This document shows, piece by piece, positions 1-11,396 of a stretch of DNA of 64,000 nt (its first letter is position 1; the number at the start of each line of letters is the position of its first letter). The stretch comes from Salvia splendens (Eukaryota > Streptophyta > Magnoliopsida > Lamiales > Lamiaceae). The stretch is from the NCBI RefSeq assembly GCF_004379255.2, contig NC_056036.1:39074076-39138075 (forward strand). Direction: 5' to 3'. Position numbers and translations under genes: made by a program. The notes under the pieces were generated by a model. It had not been told where the DNA came from, did not search any database, and saw only the letters and a list, made by a program, of their open reading frames with translations.

Positions 1-86
1 ACTCCTATTACATATGCAAAATTGAAAAGTTAATATCTAGAAAAATATAAAGTAACAAAATACCTAAAAATATGTAAACATAATAC

Positions 87-661
87 CAAAAAATGTTTCT
101 TCAGCAGCTCGGTCAAGCCTTGCTATCTCATCAAAATTCTTAAATGCAAACATAAAATACTGGAATTTAGAATCTGTGACTTCAAACATTTTAGTTTTGG
201 CAACCATGGTGAGCCTAAATTGGTGACTGGTGGTCTTGTTCTTGAGATTGTTTGGTCTCACAAGAAAATTCCTAATGCAAAATAACCCTCGGTCCCTTAG
301 TTTAGCAGCAATATTCTGGCATGAATACCCTGGAAATGATGCTTGAATTCTGGTGCCCTATTCACAAAAATGACCATAATTTAGAGAATGAAAATATATG
401 TTAAAAAAAACTAAAAGTAATCAATAGTTTGTTTTTCTTATATTTTGTTATCTCCATTATAAGTCTGATATTTATTATAAATTCATTTTCAGAATATGAA
501 GAAGTCAGAAAACATACCACGCGATCATGGAAGACAGCTTCCAAGGTCTTATCATTCTTATCTCCAGAATTGTTCTCATAAAGCCGGACACAATAGACCT
601 TGATGACAGAGGTAGGCACTTTAGGCAGAAGATTATTAACCAAGGTAATTAAAGGTGCCAT
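87..661 (-). CDS. RPA1-like OB-fold protein, partial (5' exons only)
   Basis: Replication protein A 70-kDa-type single-stranded DNA-binding protein, truncated by the window edge. Exon 1 runs 661-521 (47 codons, starting MAPLITLVNNL) and ends at a GT donor after FHDR. Exon 2 runs 357-87, starts GTRIQA, and has a GT donor at 86-85. Joined in frame they read FHDR-GTRI, close to the plant RPA1 N-terminal OB fold. Exon 2 carries the typical LRDRGLFCIRNFLVRPNN and KFQYFMFAFKNFDEI segments. Plants have many small RPA1-like genes, and Helitrons also carry RPA-like genes; no helicase or Rep domain is visible here, so a host paralog or a transposon-borne copy are both possible. Remaining exons lie left of base 1. 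Confidence 0.75.
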
Positions 662-1020
662 TCTTCGGTAGAACTTTCTGCAGTAAAAAGAGATATTGAA
701 AAATTACAGCTTTACTTTTCCAGTCAATGAAATAATTATATATATATTGTAATAGAATAGTGGTGTTTTTTATAAAGCCTATGCAAATCTAACAGAAATA
801 GGCTACAACCCTACATTGAATTATCGATGCATACAAAACTAATCACACTTAAGATCCAAATTAAACAAACTGACTTTTACAATAAGATAATAAAAATTAA
901 GCTAAGATTGCCAAATTTTATGACGTTTCCCGTCCAAATGTGGGCCCAGTGGCACTTCTGTAAATTTTCCAAACAAGTCTCCCTTTATATGAGTATAGAT
1001 ATGAATTGGGTGTGGCGTGT

Positions 1021-1118
1021 TGTACTTATCATGCTCATCTGTTGTGACAGAATAGAATAATTGTATAATTGTACTTATCATGCTCATCTGTTATGACAGA
1101 ATAGAACAATTGTATAAC
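1021..1118. repeat. 49-bp tandem duplication at the end of a solo LTR
   Basis: Two near-identical 49-bp copies lie at 1021-1069 and 1070-1118, starting TGTACTTATCATGCTCATCT. Each includes the first ~30 bp of the adjacent copia LTR (minus orientation), so the LTR terminus and its flank were duplicated together after insertion. Confidence 0.85.
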
Positions 1119-1234
1119 TGAGACAAATAAAAACATAAAGAAATACAGATTCACGTGGTTCACCAACGTTTTGTTTGCTACGTCCACGGGTGGGAAACAT
1201 AGAACAGATTGTATTCAGATTGTTTTCGGATTAC

Positions 1235-1270
<36 letters not shown>

Positions 1271-1364
1271 TATTTTCGGATTACAGAGTTATGTGCCCTA
1301 CTTTTATATAAATATGCCTCTGTTTGGCTAGCGGCAAACTGTACAAATTCAAGGCATACTAACA
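1040..1364 (-). mobile_element. Solo Ty1-copia LTR (minus strand)
   Basis: Read on the minus strand this is a single LTR running from TGTTAGTATGCCTTGAATTT (1364) to a CA end at 1089, with a duplicated end at 1040. It is the same family as the LTRs at 56785 and 57270: shared blocks include the GTGGACGTAGC and GTGAACCACGT stretches of the U5 side. A run of about 29 T (1240-1268) and a duplicated TTTTCGGATTACAGAG interrupt it. No internal region follows, so it is a solo LTR. No clean 5-bp TSD is visible. Confidence 0.8.
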
Positions 1365-2581
1365 TCCCCAAATGCGCCCATATGCATGAATGATAAGGAA
1401 ATGGCAGCAAAATTTAAATAGATATTATCATGATGAAATTCAGATACTATATACTAATATTTCTTGAAATATGGAATTAAGAGTATGAGTTTTTCTTTGA
1501 AATTGCACTGTTATTGTATGTGGATTGTGCATCTTGAAATATGGAACTAAGATATTGCGTTATGTATAAATAAGTCAATTAATCAAGTCTACACATAGAT
1601 TAAAGCCAAATATAGTTTAGGATTCAAAAGACATGCATCCATAAAAGTATTTGTTATGGATCACTGCAATAAACTTATCTTTTTGAACACAATAATTGCG
1701 TTATGTATAAATAAGTCGATTAATCAAGTCTACACATAGATTAAAGCCAAATATAGTTTAGGATTCAAAAGACATGCATTCATAAAAGTATTCGTTATGG
1801 ATCACTGCAATAAACATATCTTTTTTAACACAATAATTGAGACGGAATTACTTGCATTGAATTTTTTTTTTAAATAATAATAATTTAGGACGCAAAAGAA
1901 AGCGTCTTAAGGATAAATTAACTTAATATTTTGATTTTGTTTAAGACGCCTCTATTTATATCCTCTAATTTTAATTGAGACACCAATAATGATAACACTT
2001 TTCGAAATGTCATGGTATATTTAAAAATATAAATTAGCGTTAATAAAAATGTCTTTAACCATTTTTTTATTACAGTGAATTCAAGATATAAAATATTGCG
2101 GCATAAGAGATGTGTAAGTCACGTGTTGAGGTTGAGAATTGGGCTTTACTAAAGTTTGAAATTGTTTTAAAATATTTGGTAAAGCCATTAATTTGGGCCT
2201 AAGTTGAGAACCTATTTAAAAACTCAACCCCCCTTTCTTATTTCTCTCCCATGTCATTCTATTTGTCACTTTTCAAGCTTAATAACTATACTACAGATAA
2301 AATACTTGAAAGTCTTATAGAGATACTGGATAGGTATATAATAGAGGACTATGATCAATATTCAATACCATATCAAATTAGTTTTAAACGTAGAACAACA
2401 TCATTATACGATAATCTGAAGGTCATTATAATGAACAAATGACAAACTTATAATGAACTCCAGATTTTTAAATTACATAAGATGACGTCATTGTTTTTAA
2501 GTCTATGAATTTCCTATCATGAACTACGAATAAAAGTGTAATGAATATGTTTGGTATTTTGCAGTTAAAACTAGTCTGGTA
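1365..2581. other. AT-rich region with a 141-bp tandem duplication
   Basis: Two head-to-tail copies of a 141-bp unit lie at 1554-1694 and 1695-1837, both beginning ATTGCGTTATGTATAAATAA and differing at only a few positions. A shorter related piece (CTTGAAATATGGAAYTAAG) occurs at about 1465 and 1533. The rest is AT-rich with no coding signal recognised. Confidence 0.8.
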
Positions 2582-2700
2582 CTCCCTCTGTTCCCTTATA
2601 GTTGATACGAAACCTTTTTGTCGCGGAGTTTAAGAAATGAATATTTAGAGTATTAAAGATAAAGAGAATAGAGGAGAAAATTATTTCTATTATAACAAAA
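2582..2700. mobile_element. Stowaway-type MITE remnant (one end)
   Basis: The sequence after TA at 2580 begins CTCCCTCTGTTCCCTTATAG, the usual plant Stowaway/mariner MITE terminus. The opposite terminus is not recognisable. It lies about 200 bp upstream of the MED25 start codon, so it is part of that promoter region. Confidence 0.55.
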
Positions 2701-2905
2701 TTATTTTCTACCATTACGGAAATTTACGGTTTACTTTAAAAGTTAGTTAGTTGCTGGATTGATTAAAACGGAGAGGGAATTGAAAGTGTGTTTTAGAAAT
2801 CAAATCAAGCTCAAGGGCGCCCAAATTAATCCCAAATTCCTTCTGAGACAAATGAAGAAAAGTTGCAGTGAAAACGACGATTGATTGGGGAATTTCGTCG
2901 AACTC

Positions 2906-5900
2906 ATGGCGGCGAAGCAGTTGATCATAGTTGTCGAAGGCACTGCCGCCACTGGGCCCTTCTGGCAGACTATCTTCTCCGACTACTTGGACAAGATCAT
3001 TCGGTATCTTTCTAAAAAACTCGTTACACCACTGCGTTTTTGTGTGTGTGTGTGTGTATGTGCGCACGTCTAGTTGATCATGATTTTGTCTTGGAATTCT
3101 TGGCTTGCTTAGTAGTGCATGTTAACTGTGCTTGTATTGACTGTTAAGATTGGATTTGCACTGCTATTTGCGTGAAAATTATGATCCTCAAGCAATGTGA
3201 AAATAGACTGAACTCATGCAGTTTTTTCCTTAAATCTTTGCAGATGTTTCTGTGGGGATGATTCCATAGGTCAGGTACGCATAAATGACACTTTTCATAT
3301 TTTACTTGAGTGAATAATCTTTTTATTAGGACTAGATTTGGTGTTTTTTCATGTTATGTTCTTCTATTTCATGTTTCTTTATGTTTTTACTTTTCAGGAG
3401 ACATCAACCCCACAAGTGGAGCTATCACTGGTTGTGTTTACCGTTCATGGTCCATACAGTGGTGTGTAGTTTGTGTTCTAATATTAACCTTCTCCATTTC
3501 CTGTTTGACATATTTGAAAAGAAATCCAGAGTAATATTATCCTCCCTTATATAATCTTACCATCAATGTTTGTCATTCTTTCAGCTTGCCTTGTACGGCG
3601 GACTGGTTGGACTAGGAACATGGACTTGTTGTTGCACTGGCTCTCAGTCATACCTTTTGCAGGTGGTGGTTTCAGTGATGCCGCAATTGCTGAAGGGCTA
3701 GGTGAAGCTTTAATGGTATCTGGATGTGTAATTTTATTCTTCCAAGTTTATTATAGGGTATCTTCTGATTTTGGAGTTGGCGACATACAAATTGCCTTGT
3801 TAATGTTTGGCCACATTATGACTCGGGAATTACCTCTAAACTACAAGTTGATCCTAATTTTCTGCATTATGATTCTTGATGATAATTGGTATGTAACCGA
3901 GGGCTATACACCATTGTATTATTGTCATTCCTTCAACATTTTATTGTAATTTACTATACTATTTTTTGTTGCATTCACTAGATGTTCTCTACCTCAAATG
4001 GAAACCAAAATCAGAATATGGAGTCACAATCACAAAGACATTGTATTCTTATTGCTGCGAGCAACCCTTACCCATTGCCAACACCTGTGTATGGATCACA
4101 ATCCCAGCGTACAGAGCAGAGCGACAACACTGAAACACCAACAGATAATCGCCTATTTGATGCAGAAGCAGTAGCAAAATCATTCGCCCAGGTACTGCGA
4201 AAATATTTCATCTGCCTTGAATAAAAGCCTTTTCATATTACTAGGCATCTCACCAGCATTTGTTTTTTTTTGCAGTCTGCTATCTCTCTATCTGTTATTT
4301 GTCCAAGGAAGCTACCCAAACTAGGAGCTATCTACAATGCAGTACGTTTTCCACTTACCTAAAGCTTATATGTTTGCATCCTACTGTGCTCCTTACAAAC
4401 TTGTCTGGGTTTACTCTAAATTCATTAGAGTTGCTTTTGCTTTGCTTTTGTAATGTTTTGATGGTTGTGCAATTTGCTGTTTCCACTCCAGTCCTTGAAT
4501 TGAATTGAGATGGAATCTTTCAGCTTGTATTTTATCTTTCAAAGAGCTAATGACTATGCTGAATATTATCGACATGTTAATCAGGGAAAGAACAATCCAC
4601 GAGCCACAGATCCACCGCCAGATAATGTTAAAAATCCTCACTTCCTTGTCCTCATCTCAGATAATTTTGTGGAGGCTCGCATTGCCTTAACTAGGTCCGG
4701 GTTGTTAAATTTGCCATCAAATCAAAACCCCGTGAAGATGGATGTGACACCAACTGGTCCCGCTCCTTTGATGTCTGGACCACTTCCATCAGGTGGCTTT
4801 TGCATGCTTATCTTAGTTTGTTGCCTATTATTGTCATGCTTTAATTTTTTAAATAACATGAACCTAGATCTTCTAGAAGTAAATATCACTTCCAATGAAT
4901 TCTTTCTGATGTTAGGTGAATAATTTAGTCATCACACTCTATGATCTATCTATTTATTCGCTCTTGATCAAGAAGTTATCTAAGATTATTAGAATATGGT
5001 TGCTTGCTTTCTAATTTTGATTTGTGCTGGATGAGTTCTATTATAATCTTGGCAATATAAATATTTGGTGCTTATGCTATACACTTTTTCTACAAATTTC
5101 AGCTGTTGCTAAGCCTGCTTCTCAAGCTGTTGCAAGCTTACAAACTTCTTCACCAATATCAACGTCACAGGAAATGGCTCCAAACACTGAAAATGCTCAA
5201 GATATGAAACCTCTTGTAAACAATACAACGCCCTCCTTGCCTCCAGTTGGAGGTGCAGCAGCAAATGTGAGAATTTTGAATGACGTGGCACAAGCAAGTC
5301 AAGTCCTAGCTAATGGAACCTCTATTGCGCTTCCTTCTATGGGTGGTACGCCTATGCTACCAAATATGATGTCTAGTGGAATGACGTCGTCAGTGCCTTC
5401 AGCTCAAATTGTAATGTCATCTGGTCCATCAGCTGTCGCATCAATTACCCGATCGTTGCCAATACCAGCTGCCACCACACAAATGGCACAGATAGGAATG
5501 GGTATGAATCAGAACATGATGAGTGATGGAGGTACGTCTGGTATTCCTTCTGGAAATGACAGCATGATGCCTACTCCAGGAATGTCCCAACCGATGCAAC
5601 CAGGAATGGAGCCTGTTGGGGTGAATGGTTCTGTGGTAAATATGCCCATCAATCAGCAGACATCGAGTACAATGCCGCCATCACTACCAATACAAGTTAA
5701 ATTCTGGGAGGTAACTTATGTTCTTCTCAAGTTGTTGGTATATAGGCTTAAGCAACCAAATATGCAGATTTTCCAGTAACTAAAAAAATATCAAAGGATT
5801 TTTTCCTTGAAAATCTACTTGTGATTTTGCTTGCGGAAAATAAAGAATAAACAACATGCAAAATACAAAATTGAGTCCGTTGTTGCCATAGTGTAAGCAT

Positions 5901-7407
5901 ATTCAGCCTCTGAAACTTTTTTTGAGTCCGTTGTTACAGGGAAACTTATCAGGACAGCGCCAAGGCAAGCCTGTTTTCATCACTAGACTGGTGGTAAGCC
6001 CTTACAAACTAAAATTCTGAATCCTGTTCTACTTTTAAAAAACTGGTTACATGAATTTTGGATAATTGTTAGTTTGAAATGTTTTGAGTATAAAACCTTC
6101 CATTTCATTCATATTATTCTATCATTTTACTTCTTCATGTTCTTATATTCAGTTTTCTGGTGTCAGGGATACAGGAAGTCCTCAGCTTCTGAGACGTATG
6201 ACAAATTTCCCCAATTCTTTACTTTGCCTTTACACATTTCTTTCATTGTTATTCTGCGGTTCTGATTAACTCGTGAGAATGATTTCTCTCAACATCAATG
6301 GCAATGTGCTTCTATTTCCCTTACCCTGACAACTGAACCTAATGATCACATCTTATTGACTTTATGTACTTTGTACTCCCTCCGTCTCATTTTAAGTGAG
6401 ACATTTCATTTTATGGCAAAAAGCAACACTCTATATCTATCGTACTTTTTCTCTCTACTTTTTTTCACTCCTAAAAACTCATGCCCAAAAGAAATGTCTC
6501 ACTGTCACATGTAATGGGACGGAGGGAGTAACATTTTTTTCTTACAGGCTTGGTGCAAATTGGCCTCCGACATTGCAGATGGTTCGCCTGATATCCCAGG
6601 ACCATATGAATAACAAGTAATGTCCTCTTAGAAAAGTTGTACTCCTTTTGTTCGCATGTCTGATACATGTTATATTTGTAGTTGAATTCTTACCTGTGAG
6701 GTTATTGGTATGTATGCCAGGAAATACGCTGGAAAGGGTGAGTTTCTAGTTTTTCGTGCAATGGATCAGCATGGATTTCTTGATCAGCTTAAAGATAAGA
6801 AACTTGTAAGTCATCAGTGCTACTAACTACGAACTTTGTTCAAACTACAGTTGCTAATCAATTAACTTATCTGATCAAACTACGAATTCCTTTTGTTTTG
6901 TTTTGTTTTGAATGCATTTCTCATATTTCTCAGTTGGATGGAACTCGTAGTGTGCAGTAATACAGTTACCATCCCAGACACTGTTGCTCTCACATTCCTA
7001 TAAAGCATTGCACCTGACTGCAAAGCTTTACCCCGGGTAAGAAATACTATCTTACTCTGGTTCCGGTTGGTCCTGCTACACCTTTCTCTCTCTGTCTCTC
7101 GACCTGACTATCATACCCATCATGTCTCTCCAGGATATGGTAGTGTTTAAGCCACAAATAACCAATCCTCAGCAACTTCAAATATGAGGCAGCAGCAGCA
7201 GCAACGACCCCCCTCATGGCGCATAAGACACAACAACAACCTCTTATTCAGTCGCATCAACAACAGTAGTAGCCAATGTCCAAGCTGCAACAGCATTAAA
7301 ATCCTCAAATGCAACAACAGCCACCACAACAGATGGTTGGTACGGGTATGAATCAAGGGTATGTGCAAGGAGCTCCGAACATGCTGGCAGGAAATTTCCT
7401 GAGTTAA
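2906..7407 (+). CDS. MED25: Mediator subunit 25 (MED25/PFT1), last exon decayed
   Basis: Mediator tail subunit that links transcription factors (jasmonate, light, stress pathways) to RNA polymerase II. Exons: 2906-3003, 3244-3274, 3398-3461, 3585-3715, 3982-4191, 4276-4341, 4585-4792, 5103-5710, 5940-5993, 6167-6195, 6548-6616, 6721-6805, 6951-7036. All 13 join in frame with GT-AG borders (about 579 codons). The N-terminal vWA domain (IIVVEGTAA, HGPYS, RRTGWTRNMDLLLHWLS) and the activator-interacting domain (FWEGNLSGQRQGKPVF, RLISQDHMNNK) are clear. Exon 13 keeps its length but has unusual residues where the family has the conserved SDKACRLIG. After its GG end the next exon (GATATGG...) is one base out of frame, giving an immediate stop. 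The following Gln-rich tail (to 7407) contains further stops, including TAG TAG near 7267. The copy is therefore truncated or a young pseudogene. Confidence 0.85.
6376..6528. mobile_element. Stowaway MITE in MED25 intron 10
   Basis: A 153-bp element has terminal inverted repeats CTCCCTCCGTCTCATTTTAA and ...GGGACGGAGGGAG, flanked by TA on both sides (6374-6375 and 6529-6530). This is the Tc1/mariner Stowaway signature. It sits wholly inside an intron, about 20 bp from the acceptor at 6547. Confidence 0.9.
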
Positions 7408-8949
7408 CGACATTTCGTACTTGCCGTTAACTTGTAGACTGTAGAGTCACATCTCTTGGTAATTCATACAAAGAAATTACATGGTTTAGTTTTGTACTAG
7501 CTGCTGCTGCTGCTGCTGCTTTACCTTGTAGGATTGTTTTTGCATTTATGTCTTGCTTTTATTACAATGTGATCTGAGTTCGTTTTCAAATCCACATTAT
7601 ACAAATGGGCATAATTTCACTTGTATACGGTTAACCGAATCAACAAGTCGCCTTTTTTCTTTCTTTTATTTTCTTTAGTTAATAGCTAGCAATACATGCT
7701 CTGGTTTGTACGAGTGACTAAGAAGAAGTATTAATTATATACATACTTTCCATTTACTTTCCATTTTATCACAAATTATTATAAACTCTTGTATTTTCTG
7801 ATAATAGTTTCAAAATTTACCAAACCATAATAATTGGAATGTCAAACGTGTATATGAACAGCAAGCTTTTAAAGTTTCATGAATTGTGAGTACCACCTAA
7901 ACTTTTAACATTCTCTTTCACTACCCTTGTATAATTGCTAAATTTGCGCAATCATAATTATGCATACCACGATACTATAATGTAGCATTATCTGCTGTGA
8001 TTTTGAAACCAAAGTTCGAATCACGTATAAGTTTATTACTAAAATTTACTTTACTTTAAAACTCTAAATCATGAAGAAAATTGTAATAAAACCTTCAACT
8101 GCAAGACCGTACAAGTTTCCCAAGAATTTAGTAGGCCAATTGTTTAAGCAATCAACATCCATGCAACAAAGATAAGAGCAAACCAAAGAGTTGATAGTAC
8201 AATTATGCTTAGTTCTCATTAATTTGGTCCACCATTTTGTCATCCCACGGAAAACAAATTAAAAACATAATTGAAAAAGGGTTATGATTGGAAAAAGCAA
8301 ATATGACCCAATATGTATTGTTTGCATCATTATTGTGTAGTGTGAAGAAAAATGGGTTGAAATTATGTACGTGGTACTAAATGGTGTGTTTATCAAACTA
8401 ACGAAGAATAAAAATAAAATTGTGATGCTCTAGCTCAAATGATATTTTCAGTGAATTGGTTGCTTTGCATTGATTTTAAAACAACGATAGTGCTATCACA
8501 TGTTATAATGGAAAACCGATTTGATTGTGATTCGTAGATCCTGCAAAACCCCAATAAAGCTTTTCAATACACTTGTGGATAACTCTATATCGAGGCCAAA
8601 TTCACCAATTCAAGTAAAGAAGTAGAGAAAATTTTCCTCATTAAATTACATAAATTTGATTAGAGTTGAATTATTTTAAAATCCCAATGTTGGTTCCACA
8701 ATCACAGCTGAGCTGCCTGTTTGTCTCTATGATCAAATTATGAAAATAGACACCAAGTTATTATTCGACTCTCTTTTCATGACACAAATAAGAAGTCAAC
8801 GCTCATGCAAAACAAGTGAAACCCCAAAATCATATTAAAATTAACAAAACAAACCTATTTCCTCTCTTCCCATTCAAAGCGTGTCTTCTCCCTCCCAACA
8901 TTCAAAATCTGTAAAAATATCATAGGTTGGCAATCCTCCTTTTTCATCA
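7408..8949. other. Intergenic, no gene recognised
   Basis: This is MED25 3' flank followed by AT-rich sequence. It holds a short CTG run at about 7501-7520, which encodes nothing in context, and several AT-rich stretches. I see no conserved coding frame, RNA gene or clear element termini. Confidence 0.6.
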
Positions 8950-9632
8950 ATGGATCCTCTCCGTTTCCGCTGCCTCCAGCACCCAATTCCAACTCCGATA
9001 ATATCCTTCATGTTTCTGCCACCATTTCCAACACCCAGTCCCTGTTCTCTGATCGGCCTCGGCGGCGGCAAGCTCTCCTTCCCCTCGCAGATCAACGCCA
9101 CCCCACCTCCTTCTCCTACTGCCTCGTCGACCGTGACTCCGCCTCCGCCTCCACGTTCTACTACGTGGATCTGTCCGGAATCAGCGTCTCCGGCGAGATG
9201 CTGCCGATCTCTCCGTCGACGTTCAAGCTGAACGTCGACAGCGGCGAGGGCGGCGTGATTGTGGACTCCGGCACGGCTGTGACGAGGCTGCAGGAGGAGG
9301 CGTACGACGCGATGCGAGAGGCGTTTAGGAAGGGGACGGCGGACCTGCTGGAGGCGGACGGAGTGGCGCTGTTCGACACGTGCTACGATCTGAGCTCGAG
9401 GACGAGCGTGGAGGTGCCGACGGTGTCGTTTCATTTCTCGAACGGGAAGGAGCTGGATTTACCGGCGAAGAACTACATGATTCCGGTGGACTCAGCAGGG
9501 ACATTCTGCTTCGCCTTCGCAGCGACGTCGTCTGGGCTTGGGATTATTGGGAATGTTCAGCTTCAGCAGCAGGTGACACGTGTCACTTATGATCTCGCTA
9601 ATTCTCTCATTGGATTCTCTTCCAATAATTAA
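8950..9632 (+). pseudogene. Aspartyl protease (nepenthesin/ASPG type) pseudogene
   Basis: This is a remnant of a plant pepsin-like (A1 family) protease. The 3' half is well preserved: frame 9108-9632 encodes FSYCLVDRDS, then DLSGISVSGE, the second catalytic motif VDSGTAVTRL, FDTCYDLSS, EVPTVSFHF and a GIIGN C-terminal block. Upstream, one frame (about 8993-9050) gives NSDNILHVSATISNTQSLFS, like the propeptide region. It then jumps directly to LIGLGGGKLSFPSQINAT in another frame. The middle of the gene, including the first catalytic Asp motif, is missing, and there is a frameshift near 9105. The coding part is GC-rich against AT-rich flanks, as in intact intronless members. It cannot give an active two-Asp protease. 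Confidence 0.8.
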
Positions 9633-11396
9633 TTGCTAACCAAAAAAATTTACTAGTACTACCACTAGACCCGTGATTTGTGAGTGTGTAGACCGGGCCT
9701 TAACAACTCTAAGTCCATTGTTTGGGCCCATATAGAGGCTGTGTGTAAATTGTGTAGTACGGATTAATTATCTCAATATATAGTGTTCTTGTCAACTGTG
9801 GACTAACCCACCGGGCTAGCCCAAAACCGAATGTTTTTGTTTTGGTTTGTAAATTTTTTAACCTGTTAAAATTTCAGCTCGATTTGCTTGTATCAGAGTA
9901 GAGTTGACCGAAATCTACTAGACTGACTCGATTGACATCCATACTACCACTTATAGTTGCCTCTGAATTTTGGGTATATTTTGTTTTCGGTAAAGTTTTC
10001 TTAATTTGAAATTGTAGTTATTTTATGTGCATATATAAGTATAATGTTATGGATTATGCATATTTGGTTGACAGTTGGTTTCAATTCAGTATGCATATTT
10101 GGTTGATTGCATTTGGTTTCAATTCATTCGCCTTCTATATTTCCATTTGATATGAATTTTTATATAACATTATGGGATCATTAGAGTAATATTTGTTTCT
10201 TGTATTCAACTTGAAAATCTATTATCCATTTGTATATATGAAATCTAAGAGAAATGTCATGTACTACTAAATCAAAGACAAATTATTGGTTGTAAGTTAC
10301 TGGACCCAAAACAAAACAGTACCTAAATAAATGATTCTCATTTTTTGCAATGGGGGCCATTCGAATACACACATGTCTACTGTCTCTCCTTTTGCTGATC
10401 CATCACTATTCACCAACTATGTTTTTTTACGTATAGATAGTATATTACTCTTGAGTTCAAAGATCGATTTATTATGTTTTTTTCTTAATCATGTGGGATT
10501 CCAAGTTCCAAACTATTAGGACAATGAGTTTTAGTTATCTGAACTATAGTCTTAATGATATGTTGGGCAAATTGCACTTGAATACCAATTCGATGAATTG
10601 CAATTAATGTAAGTATCATTATTATATTGACATACGTTTTATTTTGCGTACAGCTCAGTTTTGAGTAAAATATGAACATATTCCTTTAGTAGAACTGTAT
10701 TTTGTCTTTATTTTATAATAATCTCAACTGCTGCTGCTGCTGCCGCCATTATCTCATGCAAATTCAATTCTCTCGAGTCTCTCGTGTGACAATAAAGTAG
10801 TGTGGGTCTGTGGGAGGGGTAACTATTTGAATCTTTGTCATTTTTTAACCACAATGCATCTTCGAAACTTGCATACTTAGGTCAACGATTGCTAATCAAT
10901 CAGCCCATCCCATCCCCAAATTTTAGTCAAAATTATCACCAAACTTAAGTTTAGCCAACACACAATTCAGCCGCACATGTATTGCGATGCGAAATTCAAC
11001 ATGGCTGCTACCCTCACTCGGCTGCATTGCAGTTGTTGCGACGGCCACAACGAGTTTTCAATTTTTTTTAATTATTTAATGTTTTTTTTACTATTACTAA
11101 TAAATAGTAATACCCATATTTCATTCTAGAGAACGTTAGATTGTATGATTAGTTTCTTAATTCTAGTTTTTACTTTTAGTTATAGTTTTCAATTAGTTTG
11201 TATTTTTTAATATTAAATTACTTTAATGTTCTAAGTTCAAGTGATATTAAGTAGTACTCCTTAGTTTTTTTTTAAACAATAGTTTTTAATTAGTTTGACT
11301 ATTATATTCTAAGTTCAAGAAATATGAAGTAGTTCTCTCTTTTTAAATAATTTTGAAATTGAGTTGTGGTTTAAATGGGACGGATTGCATTGCCGA
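9633..11396. other. Intergenic, AT-rich
   Basis: I recognise no gene here. There is a CTG/CCG run at about 10731-10748 and imperfect duplications such as TATGCATATTTGGTTGA near 10075 and 10110. A GC-richer patch near 10980-11060 has no element ends I could pair. Confidence 0.55.

Noticed and set aside
8874..9434. Long minus-strand frame (186 codons)
   Set aside because: It is the complement of the GC-rich protease remnant; arginine-rich low-information shadow.
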